DNA of 64,000 bases from DASUXA01 sp036378155 (GTDB taxonomy: Bacteria > Actinomycetota > Actinomycetes > Mycobacteriales > Micromonosporaceae), in contig DASUXA010000094.1 of assembly GCA_036378155.1 (NCBI GenBank), positions 1-64,000 of the forward strand. Reading direction: 5' to 3'. This document shows positions 57,437-64,000 of the stretch, in pieces. How positions within the stretch are numbered: the first letter of the stretch is position 1; each line of letters starts with the position of its first letter. The position numbers and the translations under genes are program-made. The notes beneath the pieces were generated by a model that was not told the DNA's origin, did no database searches, and was given only the letters and a program-made list of their open reading frames with translations.

Positions 57437-58393
57437 TTACTGGATCAGGGCGTCGATGGCGACCGCGACGAACACGAGCGTCAGGTATGTCGTGGACCAG
57501 TGGAACAGGCGCATCGGCTTCAGCGGCTGCCCGAGCCGGGCGCGGTTGTTCAGCCGGTGCGCCTCGGCGACGAACATCCCGCCGGTAACCAGCGCGACCA
57601 CCCCGTACACCGGGGTCATCCCGAGCGGCCAGAGCGCGAGCGAGGCGGCCACGGTCAGCCAGCTGTACACCACGGTCTCCACGCCGACCCGCCGGGCCGA
57701 CGCGACCACCGGCAGCATCGGGATTCCCGCCCGCGCGTAGTCGTCCTTGAACTTGATGGCGAGCGCGTAGAAGTGCGGCGGCTGCCAGAAGAACACGACC
57801 GCGAACAGCAGCCAGGCGCGCGCCGACAGCCCGCCGGTCACCGCCGCCCAGCCGATCAGCACCGGCATCGCCCCGCACACCCCGCCCCACACGGTGTTCT
57901 GCCAGGTCGTGCGCTTCAGCCAGAGGGTGTAGACGAGGTCGTAGTAGGCGATCGCGGCGACGGTGAGCACCGTCGCCAGCCAGTTGGTGAACGCCGCCAT
58001 CAACGCGGTGGCGCTCACCGCGAGGACCAACCCGAAGATGAACGCCGAGCGCGGCGAGACGGTGTGCGCCGGCAGGGGTCGACGCGACGTGCGCCGCATG
58101 ATCTGGTCGATGTCGCGGTCGATGTAGCAGTTGAACGCGTTCGCCGCGCCGGCCGCCATGGCGCCGGCGACCAGGACCACCAGGGTCAGCCACGCGGACG
58201 GCAGGCGACGCTGCGCCAGGAACATCGCCGGCACCGTGGTGATCAGGAGCAACTCGACGATGCGCGGTTTGGTCAGCGCGACGTACGCCCGGACCACGGC
58301 GAGCCGACCGGCACGGCCGCGCGTCTGCGGCGCCGTGTCGAGATCCGCGGTGGCCGCGGGCGACGCCACGCGGTCAGCGACGGCACTCAACAC
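57437..58393 (-). CDS. ctaB: Protoheme IX farnesyltransferase (heme O synthase)
   Basis: Adds a farnesyl group to heme B, making heme O. The 318-aa UbiA-family protein has about nine membrane helices. The prenyl-diphosphate/Mg motif is NAFNCYIDRDIDQIMRRT (Asn-x3-Asp-x3-Asp), and the second region YYDLVYTLWLKRTT and KFKDDYARAGIPMLPVV is present. The N-terminal 30 residues are cytoplasmic. GTG 58393 was chosen from the family N-terminus. It heads the group with the small unknown and ATP-grasp genes, but a 73-bp gap with an inverted repeat may separate transcripts. Confidence 0.95.
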   Translation of the reverse strand: MLSAVADRVASPAATADLDTAPQTRGRAGRLAVVRAYVALTKPRIVELLLITTVPAMFLAQRRLPSAWLTLVVLVAGAMAAGAANAFNCYIDRDIDQIMRRTSRRPLPAHTVSPRSAFIFGLVLAVSATALMAAFTNWLATVLTVAAIAYYDLVYTLWLKRTTWQNTVWGGVCGAMPVLIGWAAVTGGLSARAWLLFAVVFFWQPPHFYALAIKFKDDYARAGIPMLPVVASARRVGVETVVYSWLTVAASLALWPLGMTPVYGVVALVTGGMFVAEAHRLNNRARLGQPLKPMRLFHWSTTYLTLVFVAVAIDALIQ

Positions 58394-58812
58394 GGCCTCG
58401 AAGCGGAGTGCGCAGCGGGTACCGGGCTAGTCACGCGATAGCCACCTTCGGCGTCGGCTCGGTCACAGGACGTCGGCGACCCCGACTGAGCAGGATCACC
58501 GGACATCTAGAGGGTACGCGCGCGGACCTGCCCGTCCGGCGTGACCCCACCCGCGTGCGCCCTATCACAGCCGGTACCGGCGGGGAAAGGTACAGCCGGG
58601 CCGGATCTGGGTACCACACGGGACTGACAGGCGGCGGTTACGCGCGTCGCGAACCGGCCCGGCTCGACGCGCCGGCAGTGCGCGCCATGAGTAGGGTCGA
58701 CCATGAGCGCCAGCGACGCCGCCGCAGCCGTTCCGCGCACAACCGAAAACGGCCGGGTCAGGCGACCGGACAGGCGCCCGACCGGGTCATCACCGACAGG
58801 GAGCAGCACGCC
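58394..58812. other. Intergenic region between ctaB and tkt
   Basis: About 420 bases carrying the divergent promoters of ctaB and tkt. The plus frame is open for much of it because of high GC, but the translated N-terminal extension (RQRRRRSRSAHNRKRPGQAT) does not resemble transketolase, so I treat it as noncoding. TATCGC near 58438 (minus strand) could be a -10 for ctaB. I see no other clear element. Confidence 0.5.
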
Positions 58813-60972
58813 GTGACCGACACCCGTCTGGACTGGTCCGAACTAGACCGGCGCGCCGTCGACACCGTCCGGGTCCTCGCGATGGACGCCGTGGAGAAGG
58901 CCGGCAACGGCCATCCGGGCACCGCGATGAGCCTGGCTCCGGCCGCCTACCTGCTGTTTCAGCGGGTGATGCGGCACGACCCGACCGACCCGGCGTGGGC
59001 CGGGCGGGACCGGTTCGTGCTGTCCGCCGGGCACAGCAGCCTCACCTTGTACATCCAGCTCTTTCTGTCGGGATACGGACTGTCGCTGGACGACCTGAAG
59101 TCGCTGCGGCAGTGGGGCTCGCTCACCCCGGGGCACCCCGAGCACGGGCACACGGCGGGCGTCGAGACCACCACCGGCCCGCTCGGGCAGGGGCTGGGCA
59201 ACGCGGTCGGGATGGCGATGGCGGCACGTCGCGAGCGCGGGCTGTTCGACCCGGACGCACCCGCCGGCGCCAGCCCGTTCGACCACTTCGTGTACGTCAT
59301 CTGCTCCGACGGCGACATCGAGGAGGGCATCAGCCACGAGGTCAGCGCCCTCGCCGGGCATCAGAAGCTGGGCAACCTCGTGGTGATCTACGACGACAAC
59401 TCGATCTCGATCGAGGACGACACGAACGTCGCGAAGTCGGAGGACGTCGCGGCGCGGTACGAGGCGTACGGCTGGCACGTGCAGCGGGTGGACTGGCGCG
59501 GCGGGGACAACGGCACCGCCACCGGCGACGGCGCGCGCGACCAGGACTCGCCCACCGCGTACCACGAGGACGTCGAAGCGCTGTACGAGGCGCTGCAGGC
59601 GGCGAAGGCGGAAACCGGTCGCCCGTCCTTCATCGCCCTGCGCACCATCATCGGCTGGCCCGCCCCGAACAAGCAGAACACCGGCAAGATCCACGGGTCG
59701 GCGCTGGGCGCCGACGAGGTGGCGGCGACCAAACGGCTGCTGGGCTTCGACCCCGAGCGGCACTTCGACGTCGCGCCCGAGGTCCTCGAGCACACCCGCC
59801 GGGTGATCGACCGCGGTCGCGAGGCGCACGCCGAGTGGCAGGACCGGTTCGACAGGTGGGCCGCCGACCAGCCCGAACACGCCGAGCTGTACAAGCGCCT
59901 GGCGAGCCGGACCCTGCCGGACGGCTGGACCCGCTCGCTGCCCGAGTTCCCGCCCAGCGAGAAGGGCATGGCGACCCGCAAGGCGTCCGGTGAGGTGATC
60001 AACGCGATCGCCCCGGTGCTGCCGGAGCTGTGGGGCGGCTCGGCGGACCTCGCGGAGAGCAACAACACCACCATCGAGGGCGCGCCGTCGTTCCTGCCTC
60101 CGGAATACTCCACGAAGTCGTTCCCGGGCGACTGGTACGGCCGCACCCTGCACTTCGGCATCCGCGAGCACGGCATGGGCGCGATCCTCAACGGCATCGT
60201 GCTGCACGGCGGCACCCGCCCGTACGGCGGCACGTTCCTGGTGTTCAGCGACTACATGCGCCCGTCGGTACGGCTCGCCGCGCTGATGAAGCTGCCGGTG
60301 ATCTACGTCTGGACGCACGACTCGATCGGTCTCGGCGAGGACGGGCCGACCCACCAGCCGGTGGAGCAGCTCACCGCGCTGCGCGCCATTCCCGGTCTGG
60401 ACGTGGTACGCCCCGCCGACGCCAACGAGACCGCTTGGGCGTGGCGGATGGCGCTGGAACACTCCGACCGCCCGACCGCGCTGTGCCTGACCAGGCAGAA
60501 CCTTCCGGTACTCGACCGGTCGAACCTCGGCTCCGCCGAGGGCGTGGCCAAGGGTGGGTACGTGCTGGCCGAGGCCGGCAACGGGCAACCGGAGGTGATC
60601 CTCATCGGTACCGGCTCCGAAGTGGCGCTCTGTCTGGCCGCGCGCGAGCGGCTGGAAGCCGACGGGGTACCGACCCGCGTGGTGTCGATGCCGTGCCAGG
60701 AGTGGTTCGACGCGCAGGACGAGGCGTACCGCGAGTCGGTCCTGCCCCGCGGCGTGCAGGCGCGGGTCAGCGTGGAAGCCGGCGTGGCGATGTCGTGGTA
60801 CCGGTACGTCGGCGGCGCCGGTCAGTGCGTGTCCTTGGAACACTTCGGTGCCAGCGCCCCGTACCAAGTGCTGTTCGAGCAGTTCGGTTTCACCCCCGAC
60901 CGGGTCGTGGCCGCCGCGCGCGCGTCGCTGTCCCAGGTCGGCACCATCAAGGGCTCCACCACGGGTAACTGA
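58813..60972 (+). CDS. tkt: Transketolase
   Basis: TPP enzyme of the pentose-phosphate pathway moving two-carbon units. The 719-aa protein shows MSLAPAAYLLFQRVMRHDPT, GHSSLTLYIQLFLSGYGLSL, the TPP-binding GDGDIEEGI-like CSDGDIEEGISHEVSALAGH, and the pyrimidine-domain FGIREHGMGAILNGIVLHGG with the key Glu. The C-terminal domain is complete (VEAGVAMSWYRYVGGAG). GTG 58813 follows AGGGAG by 10 nt. It leads the operon tkt-tal-pgi-zwf; the next gene starts 15 nt after its stop. Confidence 0.96.
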   Translation: MTDTRLDWSELDRRAVDTVRVLAMDAVEKAGNGHPGTAMSLAPAAYLLFQRVMRHDPTDPAWAGRDRFVLSAGHSSLTLYIQLFLSGYGLSLDDLKSLRQWGSLTPGHPEHGHTAGVETTTGPLGQGLGNAVGMAMAARRERGLFDPDAPAGASPFDHFVYVICSDGDIEEGISHEVSALAGHQKLGNLVVIYDDNSISIEDDTNVAKSEDVAARYEAYGWHVQRVDWRGGDNGTATGDGARDQDSPTAYHEDVEALYEALQAAKAETGRPSFIALRTIIGWPAPNKQNTGKIHGSALGADEVAATKRLLGFDPERHFDVAPEVLEHTRRVIDRGREAHAEWQDRFDRWAADQPEHAELYKRLASRTLPDGWTRSLPEFPPSEKGMATRKASGEVINAIAPVLPELWGGSADLAESNNTTIEGAPSFLPPEYSTKSFPGDWYGRTLHFGIREHGMGAILNGIVLHGGTRPYGGTFLVFSDYMRPSVRLAALMKLPVIYVWTHDSIGLGEDGPTHQPVEQLTALRAIPGLDVVRPADANETAWAWRMALEHSDRPTALCLTRQNLPVLDRSNLGSAEGVAKGGYVLAEAGNGQPEVILIGTGSEVALCLAARERLEADGVPTRVVSMPCQEWFDAQDEAYRESVLPRGVQARVSVEAGVAMSWYRYVGGAGQCVSLEHFGASAPYQVLFEQFGFTPDRVVAAARASLSQVGTIKGSTTGN

Positions 60973-60987
60973 GGGGGAACGGCGAGG

Positions 60988-62127
60988 ATGACAGATCGAC
61001 TGGCCGAGCTGACCGCGGCCGGCGTCGCGGTATGGCTCGATGACATTTCCCGCGAACGGCTCACCGGCGGTGGGCTGGACGCGCTGCGCCGCCAGCAGCA
61101 CGTGGTAGGGGTGACGAGCAACCCGACGATCTTCTCGAAGGCGCTGCAGGACTCCGCCGACTACGCCGAGCAACTCCGCGACCTCGCGGTACGGCACGTC
61201 GAGGTGGAAGAGGCGGCGCGCATGATCACCACGTACGACGTGCGCTGGGCGTGCGACGTGATGCGACCGGCGTACGACGCCTCGCACGGCGTCGACGGGC
61301 GGGTGTCGATCGAGGTGGACCCGCGGGTCGCCCACGACACCGCGCGCACGGTCGCGGAGGCGAAACAGCTCTGGTGGCTGGTCGACCGACCGAACCTGTT
61401 CATCAAGATCCCGGCGACCGAAGCCGGGCTGCCCGCCATCACCGAGGTGCTCGCCGAGGGCATCAGCGTCAACGTCACGCTGATCTTCGCGCTCGACCGG
61501 TACGAGAAGGTGATGGACGCGTTCCTGTCCGGGCTGGAGAAGGCCCGCGAGAACGGGCACGACCTGTCGAAGATCGGGTCTGTGGCGTCGTTCTTCGTGT
61601 CCCGTGTGGACACCGAGGTCGACAAGCGGCTGGACAAGATCGGCACGCCGGAGGCGCAGGCGCTGTACGGCAAGGCGGCGATCGCCAACGCGCGGCTGGC
61701 GTACCAGCGGTACGAGAAGGTGTTCTCGTCGGAGCGCTGGCAGGCGCTGGCCGACGCCGGAGCGCACCCGCAGCGCCCGCTGTGGGCGTCCACGTCGACG
61801 AAGAACCCCAAGTACCGCGACGTGGTGTACGTCGAGGAGCTGATCGCGCCCGGCGTGGTCAACACCATGCCGGAACCCACCATCCACGCGTTCGCCGACC
61901 ACGGCGAGGTACGCGGCGACACGGTCACCGGCGCGTACGACGACGCCCAGGCGGTACTGGACCGGCTCGCCGAGATCGGCGTGGACTACGACGACGTGGT
62001 GGCGACCCTGGAGCGCGAAGGCGTGGACAAGTTCGAGCAGAGCTGGCTCGAACTGCTGGCCAGCGTGAGTAAGCAGGTCAGCAGCACGAAGGGCGGCAGC
62101 GAGCAGCCCGAGGTGGCGAACCGGTGA
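60988..62127 (+). CDS. tal: Transaldolase
   Basis: Transfers a dihydroxyacetone unit between sugar phosphates. The 379-aa protein is the actinobacterial Tal type. The Schiff-base Lys lies in RPNLFIKIPATEAGLPAIT, and the family markers VTSNPTIFSKALQDSADY and VASFFVSRVDTEVDKRLDKI are present. The N-terminus is complete at ATG 60988 with a GGGGGAA-like site. It is 15 nt after tkt, and its TGA overlaps pgi by 4 bp (GTGA), so the three are co-translated. Confidence 0.96.
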   Translation: MTDRLAELTAAGVAVWLDDISRERLTGGGLDALRRQQHVVGVTSNPTIFSKALQDSADYAEQLRDLAVRHVEVEEAARMITTYDVRWACDVMRPAYDASHGVDGRVSIEVDPRVAHDTARTVAEAKQLWWLVDRPNLFIKIPATEAGLPAITEVLAEGISVNVTLIFALDRYEKVMDAFLSGLEKARENGHDLSKIGSVASFFVSRVDTEVDKRLDKIGTPEAQALYGKAAIANARLAYQRYEKVFSSERWQALADAGAHPQRPLWASTSTKNPKYRDVVYVEELIAPGVVNTMPEPTIHAFADHGEVRGDTVTGAYDDAQAVLDRLAEIGVDYDDVVATLEREGVDKFEQSWLELLASVSKQVSSTKGGSEQPEVANR

Positions 62128-63755
62128 GCGACATGTTGGATGCGGTGGAGGCGGCCGCCGGGCTCGCCGTGTACGGCGCGGGCACGGTACCGGACGCCGA
62201 CCGGGTGCGTGCCGCGCTGGTCGACGCGGGCGTGCCGGGACTTCTGGTGGCCAAGGACCCGACGCTGTGGGGACCGGACGCGGAAGCCGAGGCGAAGATC
62301 CGGCTGGGCTGGGTGGACACGTTCCGCCGCAGCCGGGCGCTGCTCCCCCAGCTCGCCGAGTTGCGAGCCGAACTCGCCGACCTGGACCACGTGGTGCTCG
62401 CCGGCATGGGCGGCTCGTCGCTGGCGCCCGAGGTGATCGCGCGGACCCTGGGCCGACCGCTGACCGTGCTGGACACGACCGACCCGCACCAGATCCGCGC
62501 GGCGCTGTCCGACCGGCTGGACCGCACCGTCGTGGTGGTGTCGAGCAAGTCCGGCAGCACCGTGGAGACCGACAGCCATCGGCGGGCGTACTGGCAGGCG
62601 TTCCTCGACGCGGGGCTGAGCGAGGCGGAAGCCGCGCGGCACTTCGTGATCGTGACCGATCCCGGTTCCCCGTTGGAGGCGACCGCGCGGGAGATGGGCG
62701 CGGTGGCGGTGCTCGCCGACCCGGACGTCGGCGGGCGGTACTCCGCCCTGACCGCGTTCGGGCTGGTGCCGACCGCCCTGGCGGGCGTGGACGTCGCCGA
62801 ACTGTTGGACCAGGCCGAGCAGATGTTCGCCGCGCTCGACGGTGACCGGGACAATCCCGGCCTCGCCCTGGGCGCCGCGCTCGGCGCCGCGGCGAAGACC
62901 GGGCGGGACAAGGTCGCGCTGGTCGAGGACGGTACCGGCATCGTCGGGCTGGGCGACTGGGCGGAGCAGCTGATCGCCGAGTCCACCGGGAAGCTGGGCC
63001 GCGGGATCCTGCCGGTGGTCGTGGAGTCGCCGACCGCGCCCGGTACCGACGCGCCCGACGTGCTGGTCGTGACCGTGGGCGGGGCGCTGGCGCCCGGCGC
63101 CGTGCCCGGCGGCGGGGCGCGACCCGACGTCGCCGTCAACGGTCCGCTCGGCGCGCAGTTCCTGACCTGGGAATATGCGACCGCGGTCGCGGGGCGGGTG
63201 CTCGGCATCAACCCGTTCGACCAGCCGAACGTGGCGGAGAGCAAGGACAACACCAAGCGCATCCTGGACGCCGGGTTGCCGGACGAGTCGCCGTCGTTCG
63301 TGGACGGCGCGATCGCGGGGTACGGCACCTCCGCGACCGGGCTCGACGAGGCGCTGCGCGAGTTGCTCGGCACGCTCGACGAGCACGGATACCTGGCGGT
63401 GATGGCGTACCTCGACCGGTTCGGCGACGCCGACGCGGCGGGCGTGCGTTCGTCGCTGGCCCGCGCGGCGGGACGCCCGGTCACCTTCGGCTGGGGGCCG
63501 CGGTTCCTGCACTCGACCGGGCAGTACCACAAGGGCGGACCGCAGGTCGGGTCGTTCCTGCAGATCACCGGGGCGGTCGGCGACGACCTGCCGGTGCCCG
63601 GACGCCCGTACACCTTCGGCACGCTGCAAGCCGCGCAGGCCGCCGGCGACCGCGAAGCGCTGACCAACCGCGGTCGCCCCCTGCTGCACCTGCATCTGAC
63701 CGACCGGAGGGCGGGGGTGGGGCAACTGCTCGCCGCCGTGGAACGCCTCGGATGA
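62124..63755 (+). CDS. pgi: Glucose-6-phosphate isomerase
   Basis: Interconverts glucose 6-phosphate and fructose 6-phosphate. The 543-aa product is the pgi form found fused into actinobacterial PPP operons. The sugar-binding regions VVVVSSKSGSTVETDSHRRA (phosphate-binding SSKSGST) and FLHSTGQYHKGGPQVGSFLQ (active-site Lys) are present. The dimer core region NPFDQPNVAESKDNTKRILD is intact. GTG 62124 overlaps tal; zwf begins 21 nt after its stop. Confidence 0.94.
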   Translation: MSDMLDAVEAAAGLAVYGAGTVPDADRVRAALVDAGVPGLLVAKDPTLWGPDAEAEAKIRLGWVDTFRRSRALLPQLAELRAELADLDHVVLAGMGGSSLAPEVIARTLGRPLTVLDTTDPHQIRAALSDRLDRTVVVVSSKSGSTVETDSHRRAYWQAFLDAGLSEAEAARHFVIVTDPGSPLEATAREMGAVAVLADPDVGGRYSALTAFGLVPTALAGVDVAELLDQAEQMFAALDGDRDNPGLALGAALGAAAKTGRDKVALVEDGTGIVGLGDWAEQLIAESTGKLGRGILPVVVESPTAPGTDAPDVLVVTVGGALAPGAVPGGGARPDVAVNGPLGAQFLTWEYATAVAGRVLGINPFDQPNVAESKDNTKRILDAGLPDESPSFVDGAIAGYGTSATGLDEALRELLGTLDEHGYLAVMAYLDRFGDADAAGVRSSLARAAGRPVTFGWGPRFLHSTGQYHKGGPQVGSFLQITGAVGDDLPVPGRPYTFGTLQAAQAAGDREALTNRGRPLLHLHLTDRRAGVGQLLAAVERLG

Positions 63756-63776
63756 CGGGGCGGGGTGAGGACGGCG

Positions 63777-64000
63777 ATGAGTAATCCGCTGCGCGATCCC
63801 CAGGACCGCCGGCTGCCGCGCATACCGGAACCGTGTGCCCTGGTGGTGTTCGGGGTCACCGGCGACCTGTCCCGCAAGAAGTTGATTCCGGCGGTGTACG
63901 ACCTGGCGAACCGGGGTCTGCTGCCGTCCAACTTCGTGATGCTCGGCTTCGCGCGACGGGACTGGGGCGACGGTGACTTCGAAAGCCTCGCCCGTACCTC
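63777..64000 (+). CDS. zwf: Glucose-6-phosphate dehydrogenase, 3' end outside window
   Basis: First committed enzyme of the oxidative pentose-phosphate pathway. Only about 74 residues are visible. The N-terminal NADP motif GVTGDLSRKKLIPAVYDLAN and the following FVMLGFARRDWGDGDFESLA are typical. ATG 63777 is preceded by GGGGTGAGGAC. It follows pgi by 21 nt; opcA and pgl usually come next outside the window. Confidence 0.94.
   Translation, partial: MSNPLRDPQDRRLPRIPEPCALVVFGVTGDLSRKKLIPAVYDLANRGLLPSNFVMLGFARRDWGDGDFESLART

Noticed and set aside
58408..58812. N-terminal extension of transketolase
   Set aside because: The upstream frame encodes a basic, low-complexity stretch unlike transketolase, while GTG 58813 has AGGGAG upstream and matches the family start.

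Overview
This window is high-GC chromosomal DNA from a filamentous actinobacterium. Most start codons are ATG or GTG, many genes overlap by the four bases ATGA or GTGA, several genes look leaderless (a TANNNT box 5-7 nt before the start), and TTA codons are very rare. Gene content (SufR-SufBDC-SufS-SufU, fabG-inhA-hemH in mycobacterial order, AcnR with aconitase, acVLRF1, GAF-ANTAR and STAS proteins, tkt-tal-pgi-zwf) points to Actinobacteria, probably Micromonosporaceae; an Actinocatenispora-like genus is my guess only. There is no rRNA, tRNA, CRISPR array, prophage, insertion sequence or secondary-metabolite cluster. This is mostly core genome.

Layout. 0-10.6 kb: nfeD and a partial SPFH gene; a decayed methyltransferase with an orphan palindrome; a VOC protein; a GH13 amylase-PfkB kinase operon; DUF3097; an unknown protein; and the operon fabG-inhA-hemH-HAD hydrolase. 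10.6-11.5 kb: a gene-poor, repeat-rich stretch with a 17-codon ORF behind a perfect Shine-Dalgarno sequence and a 28-aa membrane peptide. 11.5-19.2 kb: MoxR-DUF58-VWA operon, a small Cys protein with two PH-domain membrane proteins, a sirtuin, a thioesterase and an MBL hydrolase. 19.3-25.2 kb: asnB, an M24 peptidase, an FAD reductase, GAF-ANTAR and STAS proteins.

25.4-31.3 kb holds a 1,929-aa exported double-GH13 amylopullulanase whose promoter overlaps LacI-type palindromes. Then come a PIN toxin/antitoxin pair, aconitase (acnA), a broken RIO1 kinase, a HAD hydrolase, a nitrilase-family hydrolase, the aconitase repressor acnR, and an SDR that lacks the catalytic Tyr and Lys. 39-47.7 kb: an ABC exporter, an enoyl-CoA hydratase, a small HTH protein, an ABC-F protein with a structured leader, a YpfJ-type metallopeptidase, acVLRF1 and a LysE exporter divergent from a Clp_N-HTH regulator. 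47.8-54.6 kb is the full suf operon led by sufR. 54.8-58.4 kb carries heme A/O synthesis (ctaA, ctaB) around an acylphosphatase and an ATP-grasp protein. 58.8-64 kb is the pentose-phosphate operon tkt-tal-pgi-zwf.

I see no complete new multi-gene system. The signals most worth pursuing are regulatory: the leaderless Clp_N-HTH promoter with one perfect palindrome on its -35 and another on its -10; a 13-mer shared by the acnA and acnR control regions; a dispersed hairpin family with a GTGATGT/ACATCAC core; the perfect-SD 17-aa ORF; and three TTA-containing genes. Translation starts, promoters and operators were read by eye and are inferences.
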